A stretch of 64,000 nt of DNA from Metapseudomonas resinovorans DSM 21078 (GCF_000423545.1 NZ_AUIE01000022.1:1-64000); one strand, 5' to 3'. Shown: positions 27,351 through 37,647, counted from the stretch's first letter. A program made the numbers and translations. The notes: generated by a model not told the origin, from the sequence alone.

Positions 27351-27371
27351 CGGACCACCTCCGGGATACGA

Positions 27372-28961
27372 ATGACCATGACATCGCAATCCGGCTTCAA
27401 CTACATCGGCGGCACCCGCAGCGGCGCGGGCGAGGTGCTGTTGCACAGTGTCGACGCGACGACGGGCGAGGCGCTGCCCGGCGCCTTTCGCCAGGCCACC
27501 GCTGCCGAGGTGGACACCGCCGCACGCGCCGCTGAGTCGGCCTATCCGATTTACCGGCAGCTCTCGGCCCTGCGCCGCGCCGAGTTTCTCGACGCCATCG
27601 CCGCTGAGCTGGACGCGCTGGGCGAGGACTTCATTGCCACCGTCTGCCGTGAAACCGCGCTGCCGGCCGCTCGCATCCAGGGCGAGCGCGGCCGCACCAG
27701 TGGCCAGCTACGACTATTCGCCCAGGTACTGCTCCGGGGCGATTTCCACGGGGCACGCATCGATCGCGCGCAACCCCAGCGCCAGCCGCTGCCGCGTCCG
27801 GACCTGCGCCAGTGCCAGCTGGGTATCGGCCCTGTGGCGGTATTCGGCGCCAGCAACTTCCCATTGGCCTTCTCCACCGCCGGCGGCGATACCGCTGCGG
27901 CCCTCGCCGCCGGCTGCCCGGTGGTGTTCAAGGCTCATAGCGGCCACATGGCCACCTCCGAATGGGTGGCCGACGCCATCCTCCGCGCGGCAGCGAAGTC
28001 CGGCATGCCGGCCGGGGTATTCAACCTGATCTTCGGCGGCGGTGTGGGCGAGTGGCTGGTCAAGCATCCGGCAATCCAGGCGGTGGGCTTCACCGGCTCG
28101 CTGAAAGGCGGTCGTGCCCTCTGCGACCTGGCTGCCGCACGGCCGCAGCCGATTCCGGTGTTCGCCGAGATGAGCAGCATCAATCCGGTGATCCTGCTGC
28201 CCGAGGCGCTGAAGTGCCGGGGCGCGCAAGTGGCCGACGAGCTGGCAGCCTCGGTAGTGCTCGGCTGCGGGCAGTTCTGCACCAACCCCGGCTTGGTCAT
28301 CGGGCTCCGCTCGCCGCAATTCAGCGCTTTCGTCGAAAGGCTCGCCGAGCGCATGGCCGACCTGGCACCGCAAACCATGCTCAACACCGGCACCCTGAAA
28401 AGCTATACGCAGGGCCTGGCTCGACTACACGCCCACTCCGGCATCCGCCACCTGGCGGGGCAGCCGCAGCAGGGTAATCAGGCCTGGCCGCAGCTGTTCC
28501 AGGCCGATGTCAGCCGGCTACTGGACGGCGACGAACTGCTGCAGGAAGAGATCTTCGGCCCGACTACCGTACTGGTGGAGGTGGCCGACTTGGCGCAACT
28601 GGAGCAGGCCCTCGCCGCACTGCAGGGCCAACTCACCGCCACCCTGATCGCCGAGCCGAGCGACCAGGAGACAGCCGCACGGCTGGTGCCGCTGCTGGAA
28701 CGCAAGGCCGGGCGTCTGCTGCTCAACGGTTACCCAACCGGGGTGGAGGTCTGTGACGCCATGGTCCACGGCGGCCCCTACCCAGCCACTTCGGACGCCC
28801 GTGGAACCTCCGTCGGCAGCCTGGCGATCACCCGCTTCCTGCGCCCGGTGTGCTACCAGAACTATCCCGATGCGCTGTTGCCGGATGTACTCAAGAACGC
28901 CAACCCGCTGGGCATCGCCCGCCTGGTGGACGGCATGACCACGCGGGAGGCCCTGGGCTAA
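27372..28961 (+). CDS. lhpG: Alpha-ketoglutarate semialdehyde dehydrogenase
   Basis: 529 residues of the aldehyde dehydrogenase superfamily, NADP-type KGSADH branch. Catalytic Cys303 lies in GCGQFCTNPGL and general-base Glu266 in PVFAEMSSINP. VFGASNFPLAFSTAGGDTAA and VGFTGSLKGGRAL are the cofactor-binding blocks; EEIFGP is near the C-terminus. It oxidises alpha-ketoglutarate semialdehyde to alpha-ketoglutarate, the last step of trans-4-hydroxyproline use. A strong terminator follows. Confidence 0.88.
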   Translation: MTMTSQSGFNYIGGTRSGAGEVLLHSVDATTGEALPGAFRQATAAEVDTAARAAESAYPIYRQLSALRRAEFLDAIAAELDALGEDFIATVCRETALPAARIQGERGRTSGQLRLFAQVLLRGDFHGARIDRAQPQRQPLPRPDLRQCQLGIGPVAVFGASNFPLAFSTAGGDTAAALAAGCPVVFKAHSGHMATSEWVADAILRAAAKSGMPAGVFNLIFGGGVGEWLVKHPAIQAVGFTGSLKGGRALCDLAAARPQPIPVFAEMSSINPVILLPEALKCRGAQVADELAASVVLGCGQFCTNPGLVIGLRSPQFSAFVERLAERMADLAPQTMLNTGTLKSYTQGLARLHAHSGIRHLAGQPQQGNQAWPQLFQADVSRLLDGDELLQEEIFGPTTVLVEVADLAQLEQALAALQGQLTATLIAEPSDQETAARLVPLLERKAGRLLLNGYPTGVEVCDAMVHGGPYPATSDARGTSVGSLAITRFLRPVCYQNYPDALLPDVLKNANPLGIARLVDGMTTREALG

Positions 28962-28993
28962 GGGTGTCGGCAAGCCCCAGGGAGTCCCGATTC

Positions 28994-29020
28994 GCCCCGG
29001 CTTCGGCCGGGGCTTTTTTT
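28994..29020 (+). terminator. Rho-independent terminator
   Basis: GCCCCGGC, TTCG loop, GCCGGGGC, then seven T, 33 bases after the semialdehyde dehydrogenase stop. A textbook intrinsic terminator ending the hydroxyproline operon. Confidence 0.95.
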
Positions 29021-29106
29021 GCAGCATCGGGAAGGGGGAGACGCGACCGGGATACCGAGAGCAGCGCGTACCCCGGAGGTGATACCCGCCTCCGGGAACA
29101 GCGAAA

Positions 29107-30117
29107 TCAGGCTAAGCCTCCAAGCGCCTGGATCTCCTCGTACAACGGCCGAGGGATGCTGACGCCTTCCACCGCGCTGCGCGCCCGTGCCTCGTAGCGG
29201 CGCTGCGACGGCAGGCGCGCGCCCTGCGCCAGGATGCCGTCGAATATCGCCTCGGCCCGCTGCAGGTGCAGCTCGGCTTCAGCGCCGAGCAAGCGCTGCG
29301 GATCGATGGCGATGATCAGTTCACCGCCATAGGGCGACGACCGGGTGCCCTCATCGAAGGCCAGGGATTCGGCGCTGGTGAGGTCGCCGATCATGGGGCC
29401 GGCGATCAGCTCGACCATGGCCGCCAGGGCCGATCCCTTGTGACCGCCAAAGGTCAGCATGGCGCCGTTCAGTGCGGTCAGCGGGTCGGTGGTGGGCTGG
29501 CCATCCTGATCGATGCCCCAGCCTGGCGGGATCGGCTTGCCGGCGCGGCGGTGCAGGTCGATCTCGCCACGGGCGGCGGCGCTGGTGGCGAAGTCGAAGA
29601 TGAAAGGCGGCTTGCCCGGACGCGGCCAGCCGAAGGCGATGGGGTTGGTGCCGAACAGCGGACGGGTGCCGCCGGCCGGCGCAACCCAGGCATGGCTGGG
29701 CGTAAAGGCCAACGCAACCAGGCCCGCTTCGGTAAGGGGCTCGACTTCTGGCCAGAGGGCGGAAAAGTGAACGCAACGGTTGATAGCCAGAAGGGCAATG
29801 CCCTGGCTGCGAGCCTTCTCCACCAGCAATGGCATTCCCGCATGGAAGGCACACTGGGCGAAGGCGCCGTGGGCATCGACCCGCACTAAGGCCGGCGCGC
29901 TGTCGAAGACCTCGGGTTCGGCATCGGGGGAGACCTTGCCCGCGCGCAGTGTGCTGATGCAACCCGGCAGACGGTACACCCCGTGGGAGGTGCAGCCGTC
30001 CCGCTCGCCGGCAACGATGGTGGCTGACACCGCCTGCACATGGGCTTCGCTGAAGCCGTGCCGGCGCAGTACCGTATCCACCAGTTGGCGGACTTCTTCC
30101 AGGGTCATTCGGATCAT
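29107..30117 (-). CDS. Delta1-pyrroline-2-carboxylate reductase-like (malate/L-lactate dehydrogenase-2 family)
   Basis: 336 residues of the Ldh_2 (YlbC/DpkA) family: GERDGCTSHGVYRLPG, GTNPIAFGWPRPGKPPFIFD and FGGHKGSALAAMVELIAGPM are its blocks, containing the catalytic His and the NAD(P)-binding residues. DpkA-type members reduce 1-pyrroline-2-carboxylate or 1-piperideine-2-carboxylate to L-proline or L-pipecolate. With the Ser/Cys dehydratase at 25169 it completes trans-3-hydroxyproline to proline. It converges on the main hydroxyproline operon across the terminator. AGAGGAGATGTCCCC precedes the ATG at 30117. Confidence 0.8.
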   Translation of the reverse strand: MIRMTLEEVRQLVDTVLRRHGFSEAHVQAVSATIVAGERDGCTSHGVYRLPGCISTLRAGKVSPDAEPEVFDSAPALVRVDAHGAFAQCAFHAGMPLLVEKARSQGIALLAINRCVHFSALWPEVEPLTEAGLVALAFTPSHAWVAPAGGTRPLFGTNPIAFGWPRPGKPPFIFDFATSAAARGEIDLHRRAGKPIPPGWGIDQDGQPTTDPLTALNGAMLTFGGHKGSALAAMVELIAGPMIGDLTSAESLAFDEGTRSSPYGGELIIAIDPQRLLGAEAELHLQRAEAIFDGILAQGARLPSQRRYEARARSAVEGVSIPRPLYEEIQALGGLA

Positions 30118-30218
30118 GGGGACATCTCCTCTATAGCGAATCGCTACAGTGGCCTGTATGCCCCACGCCCGCTTGGCGCTATTCCCCCGTTCCGATGCTT
30201 AATTCAGCACAGCGCACC

Positions 30219-31118
30219 TCAAGCGGCGTTACCGGCCAATGACTCGGGGACCGGCTCACGCTGAACGGCCAGGAGGCCGAGACGTATGAGCAGCCACGGC
30301 ATCGCCGCCGCCACGAACAGGCCCATGACCAGCCCGCGCAGCCCTTGCCAGAGTTGCGGGTCCAGCGGCCACGCTGCGCCTGCCAGCTTCAGCACCTTCT
30401 GCAACAGGATGAACATCCCCGCACCAATGACGGCGGCCAGCAGGCGGCGCCAGGTCGCGACCTCGGCGGAAAACACCAGTTGGCGATAGCCGAACAGCAC
30501 GCCGAGCATCAGCCCCGCCAGCAGGGGTACGTAGCTCGGTGCCACGCCCGGCCAGGTCAGCCAGGCTGCCAGGAACGCCAACAGGATCAACCCCAGATGC
30601 CAGAGTCCGTGGGCCTCGCGCCACCAGCTCCAGTGCCGCACCTGGGCGAATAGCAGCAGCGTGGCGATGCCCAGCAGCGAGCCGCCCACCACGTCTTCCA
30701 CATCGTGGGCGCCGAGGTAGAGACGGCTGAAGATGATCCCCGTGACCACTACGCCGCTGACTACCCAGGCCCAGGCGCGGCGCAGCTCGAAGGCCAGCCA
30801 GAACCAGATGACCACGGCTATCTGCGCATGCCCGCTGGGCAGGCCGAAGGTGTCGCCGACCTCGTGGTCCATGCGCAGGGCGATGTCCGGGCGCGGGTCC
30901 TGCCAGTAGTCCTTGAGCCAGGCATTGAGCAGCGCCGTAACGGCCACCAGCACCAGCAGGCGCAGGAATACGCCACGGTTCCAGGCCCAGTACCCCAGCG
31001 GCAGGAAGAAGAGGATGAACTTCTCGTAGCCCAACAGGGTGAAGAAGCGCATCACCGGCGTTACTAGATCGCTGCGCAGGGGCAGCACCCAGTCCAGGCT
31101 GTGCAGCAGCTCGTTCAT
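30219..31118 (-). CDS. PAP2-family membrane phosphatase
   Basis: 299 residues with about eight hydrophobic helices. All three lipid phosphatase motifs are present: KDYWQDPRPD, LPSGHAQ and SRLYLGAHDVEDVVGG with the active-site His. It likely dephosphorylates a lipid phosphate such as undecaprenyl or phosphatidyl phosphate at the inner membrane. The ATG at 31118 (MNELLHSLDW) is chosen over a 26-codon longer frame that lacks a hydrophobic start. Followed on the other strand by the carboxylase gene after a gap of about 200 bases with no visible gene. Confidence 0.88.
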   Translation of the reverse strand: MNELLHSLDWVLPLRSDLVTPVMRFFTLLGYEKFILFFLPLGYWAWNRGVFLRLLVLVAVTALLNAWLKDYWQDPRPDIALRMDHEVGDTFGLPSGHAQIAVVIWFWLAFELRRAWAWVVSGVVVTGIIFSRLYLGAHDVEDVVGGSLLGIATLLLFAQVRHWSWWREAHGLWHLGLILLAFLAAWLTWPGVAPSYVPLLAGLMLGVLFGYRQLVFSAEVATWRRLLAAVIGAGMFILLQKVLKLAGAAWPLDPQLWQGLRGLVMGLFVAAAMPWLLIRLGLLAVQREPVPESLAGNAA

Positions 31119-31314
31119 GGACGGTCCTTGTGGAAGAGATGAGGGCGCCACAGATACTGCAGCGTGCGGGGCGGCGACAAGGGCCGATTCGGACAATCCA
31201 TGTCACCGGATCATCAACGGCCCTGAGTGGCGGGTATTCGTCACGACACAGTTGGCTGTGGCGAACGACCCACGCTGCCTAATATCTCTGGATCCCACGC
31301 CCAGGACCCTCGCC

Positions 31315-34300
31315 GTGAACACTGCCATCCAGTCCCTGCTGATCGCCAACCGTGGCGAGATTGCCATCCGCATCGCCCGCGCCGCCGCCGAACTGGGGAT
31401 TCGCAGCGTCGCGGTGTACGCCGAGGACGACGACCTGTCCCTGCACCGGCGCAAGGCCGACCTCGCGGTCCCCCTGAAGGGCCGAGGTGCCGCGGCCTAT
31501 CTGGACGCTGCGCAACTGGTCGAGATCGCTCGCCAGCACGGCTGCGACGCGGTGCATCCCGGTTACGGATTTCTCAGCGAGAACGCCGACTTCGCGCGGC
31601 GGTGCGAGGCGGCTGGCGTTCGCTTCGTCGGCCCTTCAGCCGAGGCCTTGGCGCTGTTCGGTGACAAGGCCCGCGCCCGTGAACTGGCGGCCCGCTGCGG
31701 CCTGCCGCTGGCAGCGGGCAGCAACCAGGCCACCACCCTCGAGGAAGCCCGAGCCCTGCTGGAAAGTGGCCCCATCATGCTCAAGGCACTGGCCGGTGGG
31801 GGCGGGCGCGGCATGCGTGCGGTACGCGACGTGGTCGAACTGGAGCAGGCCTTCGAGCGCTGCCAGTCCGAGGCCCGCACAGCATTCGGCAACGGCGAGC
31901 TGTACGTCGAGCGGTTGATCGAGAACGCCCGCCACATCGAGGTCCAGGTACTGGGCGACGGCGAGCGGGTGAGCCACCTCTGGGAACGCGATTGCAGCCT
32001 GCAGCGGCGCCACCAAAAAGTGATCGAGATCGCCCCGGCACCCGACCTGAACGCAAACCTGCGCCAGCGCATCCTGGACGCTGCGCTGACCCTGGCAGCC
32101 GCCGTTGCCTATCGCGGCATCGGCACCTTCGAGTTTCTGGTGGACGGCGAACGCGGCGACTTCGTGTTCATGGAAGCCAACCCGCGCGTGCAAGTGGAGC
32201 ATTGCATCACCGAAGCGGTCACCGGCATCGATCTCGTCCAGACGCAACTGCGCCTCGCCGCCGGCGCCCGCCTGGCCGACCTGGGCCTGGCGGAGCCCGT
32301 GCCTGCGCGCGGATTCGCCGTGCAGTTGCGGATCAACCTGGAAAGCATGCAGAGCGACGGCAGCGCCCGCCCCGCCGGCGGCCTGATCAGCGCCTACGAA
32401 CCGCCCAGTGGTCCGGGTATTCGCGTCGACGGCTACGGCTATGCCGGCTACCCCACCAGTCCGAGCTACGACTCGCTGCTGGCCAAGCTGATCGTCCAGG
32501 GTGATGACCTTCCCATGGCCCTGCGCCGCGCCTATCGCGCGCTCTGCGAGTTCCGCCTGGAAGGCGTGGCGAGCAACATCCACTTCCTGCAGAACCTGCT
32601 GCGCCGCCCGGAACTGGCAGGTGGCGTGGACACCCGCTTCATCGAGCGAGAGATTGGCCAACTCCTGACGCCGCAGCAGGAAGCCCACCCTCACCTGTTC
32701 ATCAGCGCTGCGAGTAACGCAGGCGGCAACCCTGGCGACCAGATCGAGGCACCGGCCGGGTGCGTGCCGCTGAATGCCCCCAGCCAGGGCGTGCTGGTCA
32801 GCCTGGACGTGCAGGTCGGCGATGCTGTCGCCGCCGGCCAGCCGGTGGCCGTGCTGGAAGCGATGAAAATGGAGTTCGTGGTCAAGGCGACCCAAGGCGG
32901 TATCGTCCGCGCGTTGGCTGTGACGCCCGGTGGCAGCCTGTTCGAAGGCGCGCCGCTGCTATTCCTGGAACCGGCCGAGGTGAACGGCGACACCGCACAA
33001 TCGGAAGAAAGCCATGACCTCGAGCATATCCGCGCCGACCTCGCCGAGGTGCTCGAACGCCACGCCATCACCCGCGATGAGCGCCGCCCGCAGGCAGTGG
33101 CCAAGCGCCGCAAGACCGGCCAGCGCACCACCCGCGAGAACCTCGATGCGCTGCTGGATGACGGCAGCTTCATCGAATACGGCGCCTTGGCCCTGGCCGC
33201 CCAGCGCCGGCGTCGTTCGCTGGAAGAGCTGATCGAGCAGAGCCCGGCCGATGGACTGGTGGCCGGCATCGGCACCGTAAATGCCGGGCAGTTCGGCAGC
33301 GACGCAGCACGCTGCATGACCATCGCCTACGACTACACCGTGTTCGCCGGCACCCAGGGGGTGATGAACCACAAGAAGACCGACCGCATGCTGGGGCTCG
33401 CAGAGCAGTGGCGACTGCCGCTGGTGCTCTTTGCCGAGGGGGGCGGTGGGCGACCGGGCGACTCGGATTTCGTCGGCGTGGCCGGGCTGGACTGTCACAC
33501 CTTTGTCGGCATGGCGAGGCTGTCCGGGCTGGTGCCGCTGGTGGGGGTGGTTTCCGGTCGTTGCTTCGCCGGCAACGCCGCGCTGCTCGGCTGCTGCGAC
33601 GTGATCATCGCGACGAAGAACGCCAGTATCGGCATGGCCGGTCCGGCGATGATCGAAGGCGGCGGCCTGGGCAGTTTCGCCCCGGAGGAGGTCGGCCCCA
33701 CTAGCGTCCAGGGCCCCAACGGCGTGATCGACGTGCTGGTGGACGATGAAACCGAGGCGGTGCGGGTGGCGCAGAAATACCTGTCCTACTTCCAGGGCGG
33801 CCTCGCCGATTGGCAGTGCGCCGACCAGCGCCTGCTGCGTCACGCCATCCCGGAGAACCGCCTGCGGGTTTACGACATCCGCGCGCTGATCGAAACCATT
33901 GCCGACCAGGACTCGGTGCTGGAGCTGCGCCGTCAGTTCGCACCGGGGCTGATCACCGCTTTCATTCGCATCGAAGGCAAGGCCTTCGGCCTGCTGGCCA
34001 ACAACCCCATGCACCTGGGCGGCGCCATCGACGCCCAGGCCGGCGACAAGGCTGCGCGTTTCATGCAGCTCTGCGATGCCTTCGACATCCCCATGCTCTC
34101 GCTCTGCGATACCCCCGGTTTCATGGTGGGGCCGGAGTCGGAAAAGCAGGCCACGGTGCGCCATGTCTCGCGGATGTTCGTCGCCGCAGCCAGCCTCGCG
34201 GTTCCCTTCTTCACCGTGGTGCTGCGCAAGGGCTACGGCCTGGGCGCCCAGGCCATGGCGGCGGGCAGCTTCCATTCGCCGCTGTTCACCATCGCCTGGC

Positions 34301-34584
34301 CCAGCGGCGAATTCGGCGCCATGGGCCTGGAGGGCGCGGTGCGCCTGGGCTATGCCAAGGAGCTGGCTGCCGTGGACGACCCAGCCGAGCGACAGAAGCT
34401 ATTCGACAAAATGGTGGCCAAGGCCTACCAGAACGGTAAGGCGATCAACATGGCGAGCTTCCTCGAGATCGACGCCGTGATCGATCCAGAAGAAACCCGC
34501 GCCTGGTTGCTACGAGGCCTGACCGCTGCGGGTCGACCGGCCAGGCGCGACGGCAAGAAACGTCCCTTCGTCGATACCTGGTAA
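31315..34584 (+). CDS. Single-chain acyl-CoA carboxylase (BC-BCCP-CT fusion)
   Basis: 1089 residues combining three functions. Biotin carboxylase (1-450): LLIANRGEIAIRIARAAAEL, GGGGRGMRAV, and FMEANPRVQVEH. Biotin carboxyl carrier (about 485-555): biotinyl Lys518 in VLEAMKMEF. Carboxyltransferase (about 590-1089): GGGGGRPGDSDF, SIGMAGPAMIEGGGLG, DTPGFMVGPESEKQ. All parts are usually separate in bacterial acetyl-, propionyl-, methylcrotonyl- or geranyl-CoA carboxylases; fused versions resemble the long-chain acyl-CoA carboxylase group. The acyl substrate is unknown. A GTG start at 31315 follows CCAGGACCCTCGCC. The frame is open further upstream but overlaps the PAP2 gene. An epoxide-hydrolase-like gene follows 16 bases later, probably co-transcribed. 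Confidence 0.88.
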   Translation: MNTAIQSLLIANRGEIAIRIARAAAELGIRSVAVYAEDDDLSLHRRKADLAVPLKGRGAAAYLDAAQLVEIARQHGCDAVHPGYGFLSENADFARRCEAAGVRFVGPSAEALALFGDKARARELAARCGLPLAAGSNQATTLEEARALLESGPIMLKALAGGGGRGMRAVRDVVELEQAFERCQSEARTAFGNGELYVERLIENARHIEVQVLGDGERVSHLWERDCSLQRRHQKVIEIAPAPDLNANLRQRILDAALTLAAAVAYRGIGTFEFLVDGERGDFVFMEANPRVQVEHCITEAVTGIDLVQTQLRLAAGARLADLGLAEPVPARGFAVQLRINLESMQSDGSARPAGGLISAYEPPSGPGIRVDGYGYAGYPTSPSYDSLLAKLIVQGDDLPMALRRAYRALCEFRLEGVASNIHFLQNLLRRPELAGGVDTRFIEREIGQLLTPQQEAHPHLFISAASNAGGNPGDQIEAPAGCVPLNAPSQGVLVSLDVQVGDAVAAGQPVAVLEAMKMEFVVKATQGGIVRALAVTPGGSLFEGAPLLFLEPAEVNGDTAQSEESHDLEHIRADLAEVLERHAITRDERRPQAVAKRRKTGQRTTRENLDALLDDGSFIEYGALALAAQRRRRSLEELIEQSPADGLVAGIGTVNAGQFGSDAARCMTIAYDYTVFAGTQGVMNHKKTDRMLGLAEQWRLPLVLFAEGGGGRPGDSDFVGVAGLDCHTFVGMARLSGLVPLVGVVSGRCFAGNAALLGCCDVIIATKNASIGMAGPAMIEGGGLGSFAPEEVGPTSVQGPNGVIDVLVDDETEAVRVAQKYLSYFQGGLADWQCADQRLLRHAIPENRLRVYDIRALIETIADQDSVLELRRQFAPGLITAFIRIEGKAFGLLANNPMHLGGAIDAQAGDKAARFMQLCDAFDIPMLSLCDTPGFMVGPESEKQATVRHVSRMFVAAASLAVPFFTVVLRKGYGLGAQAMAAGSFHSPLFTIAWPSGEFGAMGLEGAVRLGYAKELAAVDDPAERQKLFDKMVAKAYQNGKAINMASFLEIDAVIDPEETRAWLLRGLTAAGRPARRDGKKRPFVDTW

Positions 34585-34600
34585 GCCACCGGAGCCTGTC

Positions 34601-35554
34601 ATGCCCCCTCTCGAACACCGCCTGCTGCAGGTCAACGGCATCACCCTGAGCCTCTACATGGCCGGCCCGAGCGATGGCCGTCCCGTCTGGCTGCTGCATG
34701 GGTTTCCCGAGTGCTGGTACTCCTGGCGCCAGCAGATCGGACCGCTGGTCGCATCCGGCTACCGCGTCCTGGTGCCGGAAATGCGCGGCTACGGTCAGAG
34801 CAGCGCCCCCGAGGCCGTCGAGGACTATGCCTTGCTGACCCTCTGCGCCGACATCCAGGCCGCCATGGACAGCCTTGGGCAGGAAGACGCCTGCGTGGTC
34901 GGCCATGACTGGGGCGCCCCCGTGGCCTGGCACCTGGCCCTGCTTGAGCCGCAGCGCATTCGTGCCGTGGGCGCGCTTTCGGTGCCCTTCGGCGGTCGCC
35001 CGAAGCGGCCGGCCATCGAAATCATGCGCGAGGCCAACGCCGGGCGCTTCAACTACATCCTCTACTTCCAGGAACCGGGGGTGGCCGAAGCCGAACTGGA
35101 CGCCGACCTGGACCGCAGCCTGCGCCTGCTGCTCAGTGACCTGGGCGACGCCCTGCTGCGCGACAAACCCGCCGATGCCCGCCTGCTGGACGGCCTCGAC
35201 GCGTCACCGGCGCTGCCCGGCTGGTGCGACGCCGACGAGTTCGCCTTCTACCAGCGCACCCTGGCCGAACACGGCTTCCGTGGGCCACTGAACTGGTACC
35301 GCAACTTCACCCGCAACTGGCAGCAGACCGAGCACCTCGCAGGCCGGCAGGTCGAGCAACCCACGCTGTTCATGGTCGGCGACCATGACCCGGTGGCCCG
35401 GCTGGAGGCCTATACGCTCAAGCGCATGGCCGATCTGGTGCCACGCCTGGAACAGCATCGGTTGCCCGATTGCGGCCACTGGCTGCAGAACGAGCGACCG
35501 GCCGCGGTGAATGAGCGGTTGCTGGATTTCCTGGCGCGGCATTACCCGGCGTAA
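34601..35554 (+). CDS. Alpha/beta hydrolase, epoxide-hydrolase-like
   Basis: 317 residues. HGFPECWYSW (about 34-43) gives the oxyanion-hole HGxP motif and VVGHDWGAPVAW (about 98-109) has the nucleophile Asp of epoxide hydrolases/dehalogenases. DHDPV near 265 may be the acid residue and CGHWLQ the catalytic His. It would hydrolyse an epoxide or related substrate in the cytoplasm. Its pairing with the fused carboxylase suggests a small catabolic unit, substrate unknown. It lies just upstream of dxs, separated by a dxs promoter-like gap of about 100 bases. Confidence 0.85.
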   Translation: MPPLEHRLLQVNGITLSLYMAGPSDGRPVWLLHGFPECWYSWRQQIGPLVASGYRVLVPEMRGYGQSSAPEAVEDYALLTLCADIQAAMDSLGQEDACVVGHDWGAPVAWHLALLEPQRIRAVGALSVPFGGRPKRPAIEIMREANAGRFNYILYFQEPGVAEAELDADLDRSLRLLLSDLGDALLRDKPADARLLDGLDASPALPGWCDADEFAFYQRTLAEHGFRGPLNWYRNFTRNWQQTEHLAGRQVEQPTLFMVGDHDPVARLEAYTLKRMADLVPRLEQHRLPDCGHWLQNERPAAVNERLLDFLARHYPA

Positions 35555-35656
35555 TCAATCACACAAGGTGCTACGAACTGACTGACAGCACGTTTGGGCA
35601 CTGACGAGTGCATCAGGTAAACTTGCCCATCTTTTTTACCTATAACGATTCGCCTG

Positions 35657-37552
35657 ATGCCCACGACGTTCCACGAGATCCCCCGCGAACGCCCCGTCAC
35701 GCCCCTGCTCGACCGCGCGGCGACGCCGGATCAACTGCGCCGGCTTGGCGAGGCGGAGCTGGAAACCCTGGCCGACGAACTGCGCCAGTACCTGCTCTAT
35801 ACCGTCGGCAAGACCGGCGGTCACTTCGGTGCCGGCCTGGGTGTGGTGGAGCTGACCATCGCCCTGCACTACGTCTACGACACACCCGACGACCGGCTGG
35901 TCTGGGACGTGGGCCACCAGGCTTATCCGCACAAGATCCTCACCGGGCGCCGCGAGCAGATGGGCACCCTGCGCCAGAAGGACGGTATCGCCGCCTTCCC
36001 GCGGCGCGTGGAAAGCGAGTACGACACCTTCGGCGTCGGTCACTCCAGCACCTCCATCAGCGCCGCCCTGGGCATGGCCATCGCCGCCCGCATGCAGGGT
36101 TCAAACCGCAAGTCGATCGCCGTGATAGGCGACGGCGCGCTGACCGCCGGCATGGCCTTCGAGGCGCTCAACCACGCGTCGGACGTGCAGGCCGACATGC
36201 TGGTGATCCTCAACGACAACGACATGTCGATCTCGCACAATGTCGGCGGCCTGTCGAACTACCTGGCGAAGATCCTCTCCAGCCGCACCTACGCCAGCAT
36301 GCGCGAAGGCAGCAAGAAGGTGCTTTCGCGCCTGCCCGGCGCCTGGGAAATCGCGCGTCGCACCGAGGAATATGCCAAGGGCATGCTGGTTCCCGGCACG
36401 CTGTTCGAGGAGCTGGGCTGGAATTACATCGGCCCCATCGACGGCCACGACCTGCCCACCCTGGTCGCCACCCTGCGCAACATGCGCGACCTCAAGGGCC
36501 CGCAGTTCCTCCATGTGGTGACCAAGAAGGGCAAGGGTTTCGCCCCGGCGGAAGTCGATCCCATCGGCTACCACGCGATCACCAAACTGGAGCCGATCAA
36601 GGCCCCGGCCGCGCCGAAGAAACCGTCCGGCCCGAAATACTCCAGCGTGTTCGGCCAGTGGCTGTGCGACATGGCCGGGCAGGACCCGCGCCTAGTGGGC
36701 ATCACCCCGGCGATGAAGGAAGGCTCCGACCTGGTGGCCTTCAGCGAGCGCTTCCCGGATCGTTACTTCGACGTGGCCATCGCCGAGCAGCACGCTGTGA
36801 CCCTGGCGGCCGGCATGGCCTGCGACGGCGCCAAGCCGGTGGTGGCCATCTATTCCACCTTCCTCCAGCGCGGCTACGACCAACTGATCCACGACGTGGC
36901 CGTGCAGAACCTCGACGTGCTGTTCGCCATCGACCGCGCCGGCCTGGTGGGCGAAGACGGCCCGACCCACGCCGGCAGCTTCGATCTCTCCTACCTGCGC
37001 TGCATCCCCGGCATGCTGGTGATGACCCCTAGCGACGAGAACGAGCTGCGCCTGTTGCTGACTACCGGCTACCACTTCGAAGGCCCGGCCGCCGTGCGCT
37101 ACCCGCGCGGCAGCGGTCCGAACGCCGCGATCGACCCGACCCTGGCGCCGGTGGAAATCGGCAAGGGCGTGGTACGTCGCACGGGTTCGAAAGTGGCGAT
37201 GCTGGTATTCGGCGTGCAACTGGCCGAAGCCCTGCAAGTGGCGGAGAACCTGGACGCCACCGTGGTCGACATGCGCTTCGTCAAACCCCTGGACGAGGCG
37301 CTGGTCCGCGAGCTGGCCGGCAGCCATGAGCTGCTGGTGACCATCGAAGAAAACAGCGTGATGGGTGGTGCTGGCGCCGCCGTCAGCGAGTTCCTCGCCC
37401 GCGAGAACCTGGTCAAGCCCGTGCTGCACCTGGGCCTGCCGGATTACTACGTCGAACACGCCAAGCCGGCGGAAATGCTCGCCGAGTGCGGGCTGGACGC
37501 GGCGGGTATCGAGGCATCGGTGCGCAAGCGGCTGGCGCTGCTGGGCGTCTGA
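35657..37552 (+). CDS. dxs: 1-deoxy-D-xylulose-5-phosphate synthase
   Basis: 631 residues, a TPP enzyme of the transketolase family. [18 protein letters not shown], the TPP/Mg motif [14 protein letters not shown] with [28 protein letters not shown] and the transketolase C-terminal domain are all present. It makes DXP from pyruvate and glyceraldehyde 3-phosphate, the first step of the MEP isoprenoid pathway. Length is normal. In PAO1 it directly follows ispA; here the catabolic genes at 17656-35554 lie between. Confidence 0.97.
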   Translation: MPTTFHEIPRERPVTPLLDRAATPDQLRRLGEAELETLADELRQYLLYTVGKTGGHFGAGLGVVELTIALHYVYDTPDDRLVWDVGHQAYPHKILTGRREQMGTLRQKDGIAAFPRRVESEYDTFGVGHSSTSISAALGMAIAARMQGSNRKSIAVIGDGALTAGMAFEALNHASDVQADMLVILNDNDMSISHNVGGLSNYLAKILSSRTYASMREGSKKVLSRLPGAWEIARRTEEYAKGMLVPGTLFEELGWNYIGPIDGHDLPTLVATLRNMRDLKGPQFLHVVTKKGKGFAPAEVDPIGYHAITKLEPIKAPAAPKKPSGPKYSSVFGQWLCDMAGQDPRLVGITPAMKEGSDLVAFSERFPDRYFDVAIAEQHAVTLAAGMACDGAKPVVAIYSTFLQRGYDQLIHDVAVQNLDVLFAIDRAGLVGEDGPTHAGSFDLSYLRCIPGMLVMTPSDENELRLLLTTGYHFEGPAAVRYPRGSGPNAAIDPTLAPVEIGKGVVRRTGSKVAMLVFGVQLAEALQVAENLDATVVDMRFVKPLDEALVRELAGSHELLVTIEENSVMGGAGAAVSEFLARENLVKPVLHLGLPDYYVEHAKPAEMLAECGLDAAGIEASVRKRLALLGV

Positions 37553-37563
37553 GCCCCCACTGC

Positions 37564-37647
37564 ATGGGTTTCGCTTCGTTCTACCCATCCTACAAAGGCA
37601 GCCACCCAATGGCGCACCCGTAGGATGGGTTGAGGTACGAAACCCAT
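37564..37647. repeat. REP-like palindromic repeat
   Basis: ATGGGTTTCG (37564-37573) and CGAAACCCAT (37638-37647) are inverted copies. CTACCCATCCTAC and GTAGGATGGGTT inside are also inverted, giving a nested palindrome between dxs and the convergent btuF-like gene. Confidence 0.75.
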
